Source: Planctomycetota bacterium
GTDB taxonomy: Bacteria > Planctomycetota > Phycisphaerae > Tepidisphaerales > Tepidisphaeraceae
Direction: 5' to 3'
Assembly (NCBI GenBank): GCA_023417885.1
Contig: JAEZED010000208.1
Span: 1 to 34,718, forward strand
DNA: 34,718 nucleotides
A program made the translations under genes and the position numbers. The notes under the pieces were generated by a model, which saw only the letters and a program-made list of their open reading frames with translations, did not search any database and was not told the origin of the DNA. Shown one piece after another: positions 7,148 to 14,121 of the stretch. The stretch's first letter is position 1, and each line of letters starts with the position of its first letter.

Positions 7148-8074
7148 TCAATCGACCGCCTCGCCCGCGACCGCGGCGGCGTCGCCGGCGTTCCTGGCGT
7201 CGCGCAGGTCCATCAGGAAGTGAATGTTGCCCGGGATGCTTCCCCCGAGCAGCTTCTTCAGCCACCGCTTCGACCGCGGCAAGCCGCTGCGGCGCGAGAC
7301 GTGAATGAGCACGATGTGGTCGTTGTGCAGCGTGGGGAGCATCTCGACGAGGTGGGAGGCGTGAAGGTGCCTGCCGTCGCGGCTGCGCGGACGGTGCTCC
7401 GGCTCGAAGAAGGTGCACTCGGTGATGAGGATCTGCGCCTCGGTGACGTCGGGACTTTCGAAGACAGGCCCGGGTCCGGTGTCGCCGAGGTAGGTGACGA
7501 GCGGCACCTCCAGCGTGTACTGGATCTGCACGCCCTGCTTCTTCATGCGCGCGAGTTCGTCGCCCGAGCGGCCCATGTGCTCCTGCTTCAGTTTCTCGCG
7601 GATGCTGATGCAGGCGAACCCGAGCGACGGCCCGCCGTGATGCGTGCGAAAGGCGCGGATGCCGAAGTCGCGCCGCACGAGGTGCATCTCCCCGGGCCGC
7701 ATCGGCACGAGCGTGTAAGGCGTGTCCTGGCGCTCGATGCGCTGCCAGCAGCGCAGCAGTTCGTCCACCGGGCGCTCCAGCTCCGCCGGCAGGAGCACCG
7801 TGCCCGGCTTCATCCCCTGGAAGTAGCGCTGGCTGAGGTAGTAGGCGATGCCCGCGATGTGATCCATGTGCCCGTGCGAGATGCACAGGTAGTCGCTCGT
7901 GAGGGCGAACTGGGGCGCGCGCCCGATGTCGAAGCAGACATTCAGCTCCGGCACCTGGACGACCGTCTCCTCCCCCGCCACGCTGTATCCGATGATCGTG
8001 TGCTGGCCGAAAGCGAGCTTGCCGTAGCGCTGGGAAAGGTAGCTCTTGACTGGCTCGCTCGGCCGCTCGTCCAT
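7148..8074 (-). CDS. MBL-fold metallo-hydrolase (RNase Z-like)
   Basis: The 308-residue product has a metallo-beta-lactamase fold. It shows CFDIG at 47-51, then the zinc motif SHGHMDH (H67, H69, D71, H72), a mid-region THHGGPSLGF, a YLGDTG aspartate ligand, and a late HASHL...VLIHVSRRSG stretch supplying the final histidine. The order and the terminal H-x-SR motif are typical of the ribonuclease Z/ElaC group, but the flexible-arm sequence of true RNase Z was not recognised, so tRNA processing should not be assumed. The ATG at 8074 begins MDERPSEPVKSYLSQRYGKL; the frame stays open upstream to 8404, but that region reads as out-of-frame sequence from the divergent neighbour. No clear Shine-Dalgarno was seen before it. 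Confidence 0.87.
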   Translation of the reverse strand: MDERPSEPVKSYLSQRYGKLAFGQHTIIGYSVAGEETVVQVPELNVCFDIGRAPQFALTSDYLCISHGHMDHIAGIAYYLSQRYFQGMKPGTVLLPAELERPVDELLRCWQRIERQDTPYTLVPMRPGEMHLVRRDFGIRAFRTHHGGPSLGFACISIREKLKQEHMGRSGDELARMKKQGVQIQYTLEVPLVTYLGDTGPGPVFESPDVTEAQILITECTFFEPEHRPRSRDGRHLHASHLVEMLPTLHNDHIVLIHVSRRSGLPRSKRWLKKLLGGSIPGNIHFLMDLRDARNAGDAAAVAGEAVD

Positions 8075-8200
8075 GGGAGGCACCGTATGCGCCGGCGACG
8101 CATGCGACAAGGCGAGGATCGGCGTCCGCGCGGGAGGGCGGCCTGGCGCGAAGCGTTCCTCCCTTCTCAAGCGGATGGCCGGGGTGGTACATCGGATCAA

Positions 8201-8626
8201 ATGGAGCTTCCAGATGCCGCCCGGATCATCGAGCCCGTCCGCAACGCCCTGCCCGAGCTGCTCTACCCGAGCGTGGCAGCGGCGGCGGAGATCAACCGCC
8301 GGCGCATCGAGCAGAACGTCGCCTATTTTCGCGCCAACCCGGAGGGCCTGGAGTCGCGTCTCGCGGAGCTGCGCCAGGAATGGGATGTGGATCGCGTCCT
8401 GCACACGGGCGTGTGCGCCGGCTCGCTGGCAGGATTCTGGCTGGCACTGACGAAGGGACGCGCGTGGCTAGCGCTTCCGCTGCTGCTGTCGACGGGCGGG
8501 CTTCACCACGCCGTGACCGGCCGAAGTCCCGCCGCCGACCTGCTCCGCCGGATGGGCGTGCGCACGCGCGCGGAAATCGAAGCGGAGATGGAGGCGCTGG
8601 CGCGGCTTGATCGTGAAGGAACCTGA
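8201..8626 (+). CDS. Small membrane protein, DUF2892 (YgaP-TM)-like
   Basis: This 141-residue protein starts at ATG 8201 after the divergent promoter region of the MBL gene. Residues 1-65 are helical and charged (AAAAEINRRRIEQNVAYF, RLAELRQEWDVDRVL). Two adjacent hydrophobic segments follow: GVCAGSLAGFWLALT and WLALPLLLSTGGLHHAVTG. The tail reads SPAADLLRRMGVRTRAEIEAEMEAL. The hydrophobic pair followed by a small loop, LLRRMGVRTRAEI and a charged helix resembles the YgaP-type transmembrane domain (DUF2892), where the loop often carries a Cys-Pro motif; here it is SP. Function is unknown; a role at the inner membrane is all the sequence supports. Family match is moderate, from pattern memory only. 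Confidence 0.72.
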   Translation: MELPDAARIIEPVRNALPELLYPSVAAAAEINRRRIEQNVAYFRANPEGLESRLAELRQEWDVDRVLHTGVCAGSLAGFWLALTKGRAWLALPLLLSTGGLHHAVTGRSPAADLLRRMGVRTRAEIEAEMEALARLDREGT

Positions 8627-8662
8627 CTGAACGCTCGCCCCATCCCGGCGGCATCTACGGTC

Positions 8663-8830
8663 GTGGCGTTATGCGACCTGAAGACGGGTGGTGATAAACT
8701 GCGCCAGACTCGCGTCGCCGAGATTCGCGCGGCTCGGCGGGAGCTGCCGGCGAACAGGGTAAGGGATCCCGATCATCTCCCCATCATTGGGTTGTTGGTC
8801 GGCAGCGACGGGAGCGCACTGACATGGTAA
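8663..8830 (+). CDS. Possible short ORF overlapping the next gene
   Basis: A GTG-initiated frame of 55 codons reads VALCDLKTGGDKLRQ..., continues through ELPANRVRDPDHLPIIGLLV and ends SALTW. Its TAA (8828-8830) overlaps the ATG of the next gene (8824) as ATGGTAA, the layout of translationally coupled pairs. Its third codon positions are noticeably less G/C-rich than nearby genes, like the following gene. There is no good ribosome binding site and no recognised family, so it may be a gene remnant or chance. Confidence 0.22.
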   Translation: MALCDLKTGGDKLRQTRVAEIRAARRELPANRVRDPDHLPIIGLLVGSDGSALTW

Positions 8831-9486
8831 AGGCCAACCGGGCACAAACGTTTTATCAGCAGCACGTCCTGAACAAGCTGCCCGGTTGGCGTGCCAAGGG
8901 CAGGCTGCTGTTCAAGGCGCCAATCGGACTCGCGTTCATCGGCGTCGAGATGGAGACCTCTCGATGGGATACTGACGACATTCCCGCCTTCAAGTTTTGG
9001 TTCCGCTCGACGTACCTTCATGACGAACGGTATCTGGGAATGCCGCACAGGTTGTTCATAGACCGTCCGGAGCGGCTTGGTTGGCGATTGGTTTCGGGTG
9101 AAGAGGAGCTCATGGCGGCTGACTTGCTCCGTGCCGTAACACCGCTGATAGCGCGAGTGGAGCCAGTGCTCGAAACACCAAGAACGATTGTTGAATGTTT
9201 CGCACAAGTGGCTGATGAGTTGACGGCGTCAGAAACATGGACATTAGAGATGATTGCCTGCAATCACATTATTTGCGGCTCGGCAAACGCCGCGATTGCA
9301 AAGCTTGAACGGGTAATCGAGGGCTGGCAAGCGAGGAACGAATCGAGCATGCGCCTGCGGGATGCATGCAGATCATCGCTTCCGTCTGCAATGGCCGTTC
9401 TCCACGAGTGGGACGCGAACTTCCTCGCCTTTCACCGCCTGGAAAAGTTTGCGGATCCCAATCGTTGGAATGCCGTACGTGATTAA
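8824..9486 (+). CDS. Hypothetical protein with atypical composition
   Basis: I do not recognise this 220-residue protein. It starts at ATG 8824 with a good Shine-Dalgarno (GGGAG, 9 nt upstream). It begins MVKANRAQTFYQQHVLNKLPGW, followed by alternating strand-like segments (GRLLFKAPIGLAFIGVEME, FKFWFRSTYLHDERYLG), then a helical C-terminal half (RAVTPLIARVEPVLE, IAKLERVIEGWQARNESS). No signal peptide or membrane segment is present, so it is probably cytoplasmic. Codon choice is clearly less GC-biased than in flanking genes, with many A/T third bases (for example GTA AAG, TTT TAT, GGA ATG). This suggests recent acquisition. It sits alone between the DUF2892-like gene and the convergent ugd-type gene. 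A short overlapping ORF upstream could make a two-gene cassette, but there is no family evidence for that. Confidence 0.7.
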   Translation: MVKANRAQTFYQQHVLNKLPGWRAKGRLLFKAPIGLAFIGVEMETSRWDTDDIPAFKFWFRSTYLHDERYLGMPHRLFIDRPERLGWRLVSGEEELMAADLLRAVTPLIARVEPVLETPRTIVECFAQVADELTASETWTLEMIACNHIICGSANAAIAKLERVIEGWQARNESSMRLRDACRSSLPSAMAVLHEWDANFLAFHRLEKFADPNRWNAVRD

Positions 9487-9595
9487 CTGTCAATCGTGTT
9501 GCAGCGATCGAAGCGCACACACTCGCCAGTCTCTCGTGGTGAGGGCAACGGGCAGACTCGCCTTCAGATACCAGTTGCACTTATAACCACAGAAA

Positions 9596-9623
9596 GAGCC
9601 CGCCGACGGACGCCGGCGGGCTC
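9596..9623 (-). terminator. Intrinsic terminator of the UDP-sugar dehydrogenase gene
   Basis: GAGCCCGCCG (9596-9605) and CGGCGGGCTC (9614-9623) form a perfect 10-bp GC-rich stem with an 8-nt loop. Read on the minus strand it is followed by CTTTCTG, a short U-rich tract. It lies 25 bp past the stop codon at 9649. Confidence 0.75.
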
Positions 9624-9648
9624 GGAACTCGCTTCGATTGAATCTGCC

Positions 9649-11049
9649 TCACGCCACCGCGGTGCCGCGGCTGGCGGAGGCGGCAGTGCTCTCCTGCTCC
9701 ACGCTCGGGCGGCCCATCGGGTAGTACCGGAAGTTGTGCTTCTTCATGTCGTCCCGGTGGAGGCAGTTGCGCCCGTCGAAGATCACCGGCTGGTTCATCA
9801 CAGCCTTGAGCTTTCCGAAGTCGATCGTCTCGAAGAGGAGCCAGTCGGTGACGATGGCAACGGCGTCGGCGCCCGCGGCACAGCGGACCGGGTCGATGCA
9901 CCACTCCACCTTGTCGCCGAACACCTTGCGCATGTTGTCCATCGCCTTGGGGTCGGTTGCCTTGACCGTCGCGCCCGCGTCGAGCAGGTGCTGGATGACG
10001 TCGATCGCGGCAGACTCGCGGATGTCGTCGGTGTCGGCCTTGAAGGCCAGGCCCCAGACGGCGATCGTGGCGCCCTGAATCGGCCGACCCAGCTTCTCGA
10101 TGATCTTCTCGGCAAACCGCTTCTTCTGGCTGGCGTTCGTCGTCAGGATCGCCTGCACGAAGAGATTGTCGTGACCGGCGGAGCGCGAGATGTGCTCCAT
10201 CGCCGCTACGTCCTTCGGGAAGCAGCTTCCGCCGTAGCCGCAGCCGGCGCGGAGAAACGCTCGGCCGATGCGATTGTCGCTGCCCATGCCGCGGCGGATG
10301 CTCTCGATGTCGGCGCCGTAGTGCTCGCAGAGGATCGTCAGCTCGTTCATGAAGCTGATGCGTGCCGCAAGCATCGTGTTGGAGGCGTACTTGGTCAGCT
10401 CCGCCGATTCCCAGTTCATGACGAACCAGCAGTCTGAGTTGCCGCTCTTGACCGCCTCCCGCAGGATCGGGCCGTAGAGGTTGTGCATCGCGACAACCTC
10501 CGGTGTGTTCTCCTCCTCGCCGCTCTCGCAGCCGACCACGACGCGATCGGGACGCAGGAAGTCGCTGACGGCGGTGCCTTCCTTCAGGAACTCGGGATTC
10601 GAAACCACCCGCACGTTGGCGGAGGTGTGCTCGCCGAGGAATTGCTGGAGCTTGCGGTTGGTGCCGACGGGAACGGTGCTCTTGACGATGATCGTCAGCG
10701 GCTCCTCGCGGTTCTTGGGCAACGCCTCGCAGACCTCCTTGCCGGCGGTCTCGAGGAAGCTCATGTCGACCGTGCCGTCCGGCTTCGGCGGCGTTCCCAC
10801 GGCGAGGAAGACGACGTCCGCCTCTGCGACGGCGCTGGTGACGTCGTCGGTGAAGCGGAGCCGGCCGTCCCGCATGTTCGCAGTCTGCAGCTCAGCGAGG
10901 CCTGGCTCGAAAATCGGACATTCGCCCCGCTGTAGCGCGGCGAGCTTCTCAGGCAGCTTCTCGACACCAATGACGTTGTGCCCAATGGCGGCGAGGCAGG
11001 TGCCGGTGACAAGACCGACGTAGCCGCAACCGATGACGGTAACTTCCAT
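9649..11049 (-). CDS. UDP-glucose/GDP-mannose dehydrogenase family (UDP-glucose 6-dehydrogenase-like)
   Basis: The 466-residue length fits the family. The N-terminal Rossmann motif is VIGCGYVGL (5-13), followed by VGTPPKPDG (84-92) and STVPVGT (124-130). The catalytic cysteine is in CGYGGSCFPKD (C276), and the C-terminal UDP-binding domain has VWGLAFKADTDDIRESAA. The enzyme oxidises a UDP-hexose twice to the uronate with two NAD+; UDP-glucose to UDP-glucuronate is the most likely reaction, though UDP-ManNAc or GDP-mannose cannot be excluded from sequence alone. The ATG at 11049 has AGAGGA 7 nt upstream. It follows, on the same strand, the WecA-like and SDR genes, after a 279-bp gap that contains a stable hairpin. 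Its product would feed the UDP-xylose-synthase-like enzyme encoded at 26844-27788. Confidence 0.93.
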   Translation of the reverse strand: MEVTVIGCGYVGLVTGTCLAAIGHNVIGVEKLPEKLAALQRGECPIFEPGLAELQTANMRDGRLRFTDDVTSAVAEADVVFLAVGTPPKPDGTVDMSFLETAGKEVCEALPKNREEPLTIIVKSTVPVGTNRKLQQFLGEHTSANVRVVSNPEFLKEGTAVSDFLRPDRVVVGCESGEEENTPEVVAMHNLYGPILREAVKSGNSDCWFVMNWESAELTKYASNTMLAARISFMNELTILCEHYGADIESIRRGMGSDNRIGRAFLRAGCGYGGSCFPKDVAAMEHISRSAGHDNLFVQAILTTNASQKKRFAEKIIEKLGRPIQGATIAVWGLAFKADTDDIRESAAIDVIQHLLDAGATVKATDPKAMDNMRKVFGDKVEWCIDPVRCAAGADAVAIVTDWLLFETIDFGKLKAVMNQPVIFDGRNCLHRDDMKKHNFRYYPMGRPSVEQESTAASASRGTAVA

Positions 11050-11166
11050 TTTCGAATCCTCTGATATGCCTTGCCGTGGCGTGGTTCGACTTGTGGCCTG
11101 ACTGCCCGGAGACCCGGCTGGCCGGCCTGGGTTTGTGAAATTCGTAACAGCTGCTTCGCGAGCCCT

Positions 11167-11223
11167 CTACTGCGGGGGCAGTCAATGCCTCTTCGGCACA
11201 CAGGGGCCATAGCCCCCGAGTAG
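11167..11223 (-). promoter_or_regulatory. Candidate structured leader upstream of the UDP-sugar dehydrogenase gene
   Basis: On the minus strand CTACTCGGGGGC (from 11223 down to 11212) pairs with GCCCCCGCAGTAG (11179 down to 11167), a 12-bp stem with a single bulged C. It encloses a small hairpin TGCC-GAAGA-GGCA (11198-11186). Another hairpin, CCACC/GGTGG (11245-11259), lies just upstream. The structure ends about 118 nt before the ATG of the dehydrogenase gene and has no following U-tract, so it does not look like an intrinsic terminator of the upstream gene. No known riboswitch class was recognised. Confidence 0.35.
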
Positions 11224-11328
11224 CTTTCATCGAACGGACGGACACCACCCGATAGGTGGAAACCGGTTATCAGACCCCTCCCACCCCAAGGAACGACCAT
11301 AGCCCAACTTGGCCGCACCGGCTACTGC

Positions 11329-12765
11329 CTATCTGGCCTCCACGAGCAACGACGGCTCGTCATCATCCTCCGGGTCGTCCAGCAGCGTTCCCTCTACCTC
11401 CTCGACAGCCCGCCCGCTCCCGGCCGGCCTTTCGCCCTCGGCAACGGTGCCCCGCCGGCCCGATCGCTCGTGGATCATTCCCATCTTGTACGCCGCAACG
11501 ATGATGCATCCGAACAGCACCAGGTAGAAGGCGACCGCGTATCGCGTCCTCAGGAACACCAGAAGGGCCCCGCTGGCCACGAAAAAGATCGTCAGGGCGT
11601 AGCTCAGCACCACCGCCCGCCGGATGCTCAGGCCCCGGGAGACCAACTGGTGGTGGAAGTGATGCTTGTCGGCGGCGAAGAAGGGACGCTTGTTCACGAA
11701 TCGCCGAGCAAAGGCCAGGAACGTGTCCAGCATCGGCAGCGAGAACATGACCAGCCCTCCCATCATCCATTTCGCACCGACCTCCCCGAGCAGGATCAGA
11801 ACGGTGGCCACCGCGAATCCCATCAGGAGGCTTCCGGTGTCCCCCATGAAGATGCTGGCCGGGTTGAAGTTGAACGGCAGGAAGCCCAGGACGGCCCCGA
11901 GAAGCGCGATCGACAGCACCAGGGGCACGGCGTCCTGAGGGGCGCGCGTGACCGGGCCGGTCATCGCAAGGTGAGCCGAGATGGCGATCAGGCCCAGGGC
12001 GATGAAGACGGTGATCCCACCGCAGAGGCCGTCAAGGCCATCCATCAGGTTGCTGGCGTTGCAGCAGAAGACGACCAGGGCAACGACGAGCCCGGCGCTC
12101 AGGATGAACGCCAGCCCCTCCTCGAGGCCCGCCGGGACCTCCAGCCCCAGGTGAAGATCCAGCCAGCCGAACCCGTAGAACACGACCTGGTCCGCCAGGT
12201 TCGTCCCGATCCCCGCAGCCAGCAGGATGCCGGCGGCGGCGACTTCGCCGAGGATCTTGAGCTTGGGGCGAGCACCCTTCAGGTCATCGAACAGGCCAAG
12301 CAGCACGATCAGGCAGGACGCCCCGAGAATCGCCAGGGGCACCTTCACCAGCCCCGCCACCTCGGGGTGGTGGTTCTCGCTGAACCGCTGGCAGACCGCG
12401 AGGCCCGCGACAAAGCCGAGAAAGACGGCGACCCCGCCGAGGTAGGCGACGGGGCGACGGTGGATCTTCCGCTCGGTGTCAGGCTCGTCGACGATCCCGT
12501 AGGAGACGGCGATCGTCCGCATGATCGGTGTGAAGATGTAGGCGATCAGGAAGGCGACGCAGAAGACGATGACATACGGGCTCAGTACCGCATCCAGCGA
12601 CAGCGGACCGGTGTCGGCAGGGGTCGGGTCGGGAACGGTGGTGAACGGGGATCCGAACGGGTCGAAGGGGGCCTCGGGCGGGATGAGAAGCGAGCCCACA
12701 TCGTCGCCGGGCAGGCCGGCGGGCGCTGACAGATCGACCTCCGTCGCTGAACCCGTCTGGATCAT
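11329..12765 (-). CDS. WecA/TagO/MraY-family polyprenyl-phosphate sugar-1-phosphate transferase
   Basis: This polytopic inner-membrane enzyme (478 residues from ATG 12765) transfers a HexNAc-1-phosphate from UDP-sugar to undecaprenyl phosphate, the first step of lipid-linked glycan synthesis. Family motifs in order are DEPDTERKIHRRPVAYLGG, LLGLFDD, NASNLMDGLDGL, ASIFMGDTGSLL and the cytoplasmic loop DKHHFHHQLVSRG. This pattern is WecA/TagO/WbcO-like rather than MraY proper. It is longer than usual (about 350): roughly 60 Pro/Asp-rich residues precede the first membrane segment and about 50 acidic residues follow the last. The frame extends to a TTG at 12792, but a TATAAT box at 12810-12805 would put the transcript start almost on that TTG, so the ATG at 12765 is preferred. 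The SDR gene lies upstream and the dehydrogenase gene downstream, same strand. Confidence 0.92.
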   Translation of the reverse strand: MIQTGSATEVDLSAPAGLPGDDVGSLLIPPEAPFDPFGSPFTTVPDPTPADTGPLSLDAVLSPYVIVFCVAFLIAYIFTPIMRTIAVSYGIVDEPDTERKIHRRPVAYLGGVAVFLGFVAGLAVCQRFSENHHPEVAGLVKVPLAILGASCLIVLLGLFDDLKGARPKLKILGEVAAAGILLAAGIGTNLADQVVFYGFGWLDLHLGLEVPAGLEEGLAFILSAGLVVALVVFCCNASNLMDGLDGLCGGITVFIALGLIAISAHLAMTGPVTRAPQDAVPLVLSIALLGAVLGFLPFNFNPASIFMGDTGSLLMGFAVATVLILLGEVGAKWMMGGLVMFSLPMLDTFLAFARRFVNKRPFFAADKHHFHHQLVSRGLSIRRAVVLSYALTIFFVASGALLVFLRTRYAVAFYLVLFGCIIVAAYKMGMIHERSGRRGTVAEGERPAGSGRAVEEVEGTLLDDPEDDDEPSLLVEAR

Positions 12766-12804
12766 TTTCTCGATCACGCCAAGGTGCCCCAAGCCGTAGC
12801 AGGG

Positions 12805-12810
12805 ATTATA
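12805..12810 (-). promoter_or_regulatory. Consensus -10 box before the WecA-like gene
   Basis: The minus strand reads GCTATAATCCC, a perfect TATAAT at 12810-12805. No convincing -35 box is present at 16-18 bp. Transcription would begin near 12798, giving an approximately 33-nt leader to the ATG at 12765. If active, it gives this gene its own promoter within the otherwise co-directional SDR-wecA-ugd cluster. Confidence 0.4.
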
Positions 12811-12899
12811 GCGCGCAGCCCACGTCGATGCGCGGCCGGCATGCCTTACCGGACGCCGATTCCACCCCCATGCCCGTTACGGCCGGAGCGGCCAGGGGT

Positions 12900-13877
12900 T
12901 CACCCGGTTCTGCCGTCCCGCTTGTCGGCCACGACGGCGTCGATGATCTGGTCGAGGTCGTAACGCCGTCGAAACCCGATGGCCGCCGCCACCTTGGAGA
13001 GATCCGGCACCCGGCGGGGGACGTCGTCGAAGTGCTGGCCGTAGACCTTCTCGTAGGGCATCAGCTCGATCCGGCTGCTGCTGCCGACCTTGGCCACGAT
13101 CCGCTCCGCCAGCTCGCGGATGCTGATCTCCTCGTCGCTGCCCAGGTTGAAGACGTGGCCGAAGGCGGAGGGGGTCTCGATCAGCGCCGCCAGGGCCGCC
13201 ACGACGTCGTGGACGTGACAGAAGCAGCGGGTCTGCTTGCCGTCGCCGGTGACAGGAATTGTCTGACCGGCAAGCGCCTTCTCCACGAAGCGGGGCAGGA
13301 CCATTCCATATTGCCCCACCTGGCGCGGGCCGACGGTGTTGAAGAGCCGCACCACCACGACCGGCAACGCGAACTGCTTGTGGTATGCCAGGCCCAGGAA
13401 CTCGTCGATCCCCTTCGCGTAGGCGTAGCACCAGCGCGGATGCACCGTCGGGCCGATGGCGATGTCGTCGTCCTCCGCGAACGGCACCTTCGTGCCGAAG
13501 CCGTACACCTCGCTCGAGCTCGTGATCAGCACCGGCCTGCGCCAGCGGTTCGCCGCCTCCAGCACCACCTCCGTCCCGCGGATGATCGTGCTGATCGTCC
13601 GCACCGGCTCGTCGGCGATGAGCTGCACCCCGACGGCGGCGGCGAGGTGGAAGACCGCGTCCGCCTGCTGCACCGCCAGGTTCACCGTCTGCACCTCCTC
13701 GACGCCCGCGCGGATCAGCGAGACGTTCGCGTGCTCCAGCAGCGACTGGATGTTCTCCATCCGACCGGTCGAGAAGTCGTCCAGCAGCGTGATCCGGTGC
13801 CCCTGCTCCAGCAGGCGCTCGGCCAGGTGCGATCCGATGAATCCCGCTCCGCCGGTGATGAGGTAGTGCTTGGGCAT
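12900..13877 (-). CDS. NAD-dependent sugar-nucleotide epimerase/dehydratase (extended SDR)
   Basis: The 325-residue protein is an extended short-chain dehydrogenase acting on a nucleotide sugar. It has the NAD-binding ITGGAGFIGSHLAE (7-20), FHLAAAVGV (76-84), TSSSEVYG (119-126) and the catalytic Y151-A-Y-A-K155. It also has RLFNTVGPRQVGQYGMVLPRF, and GDGKQTRCFCHVHDVV, which is typical of UDP-glucose 4-epimerase / UDP-glucuronate decarboxylase relatives. The specific reaction is not decided by these motifs. ATG 13877 places GGAGFIG at the usual distance from the N-terminus; the frame continues upstream to 14054 but without family similarity. It is the first gene of a minus-strand cluster with the WecA-like and dehydrogenase genes, consistent with supplying an activated sugar for lipid-linked polysaccharide. 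It is divergent from the PEP-CTERM gene. Confidence 0.9.
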   Translation of the reverse strand: MPKHYLITGGAGFIGSHLAERLLEQGHRITLLDDFSTGRMENIQSLLEHANVSLIRAGVEEVQTVNLAVQQADAVFHLAAAVGVQLIADEPVRTISTIIRGTEVVLEAANRWRRPVLITSSSEVYGFGTKVPFAEDDDIAIGPTVHPRWCYAYAKGIDEFLGLAYHKQFALPVVVVRLFNTVGPRQVGQYGMVLPRFVEKALAGQTIPVTGDGKQTRCFCHVHDVVAALAALIETPSAFGHVFNLGSDEEISIRELAERIVAKVGSSSRIELMPYEKVYGQHFDDVPRRVPDLSKVAAAIGFRRRYDLDQIIDAVVADKRDGRTG

Positions 13878-14037
13878 CCGTGATCCGATCTTATCGCCGC
13901 CGTTATCGCGATCCCGCCGCCCCGCCACCTTCATCGGCTGACGCTGCTCAGTTCCTGACGCGCGGGACGAAAAGCGCACCAAGCCTGCCGGCCGCCCCCC
14001 TTCTGCGCAAAACGGCCGGTCAGACGCCGAAACGCGC

Positions 14038-14065
14038 TTGGCCTCCCGAAGCAAACTGCTATGTT
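14038..14065 (+). promoter_or_regulatory. Possible sigma70-type promoter of the PEP-CTERM gene
   Basis: TTGGCC (14038-14043) and TATGTT (14060-14065) are separated by 16 bp and sit about 57 nt before the start codon at 14122. The match is partial and was read by eye. Confidence 0.3.
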
Positions 14066-14104
14066 CGCCGCCAGCGGTTCCGCGTGGCCTCGCGTGTTCG
14101 TATC

Positions 14105-14113
14105 AGAAGGAGA
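14105..14113 (+). promoter_or_regulatory. Strong ribosome binding site fixing the PEP-CTERM start
   Basis: AGAAGGAGA, a near-perfect Shine-Dalgarno sequence, lies 8 nt before ATG 14122. It selects this start over the upstream open frame and gives a clean signal peptide. Confidence 0.8.
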
Positions 14114-14121
14114 TTTTGCAT

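Noticed and set aside
6047..8200. Very long open frames on both strands across 6047-8626 and 6084-8192
   Set aside because: Their translations are Arg/Ala/Gly/Pro-rich without motifs; they are out-of-frame shadows of the M28 peptidase and MBL genes, a common effect at this GC level. Only the last 141 codons of the plus frame form a plausible gene (8201-8626).
11195..11268. c-di-GMP (GEMM) riboswitch in the leader of the UDP-sugar dehydrogenase gene
   Set aside because: A few words resemble parts of the GEMM core (AAAGCTAC), but the conserved GCACAGGGCAAACC segment and tetraloop-receptor are missing in the right order on either strand.
13988..14019. CCGGCCG...CGGCCGG inverted repeat between the SDR and PEP-CTERM genes
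   Set aside because: Seven GC pairs with an 18-nt loop are expected by chance in sequence this GC-rich; no other support.
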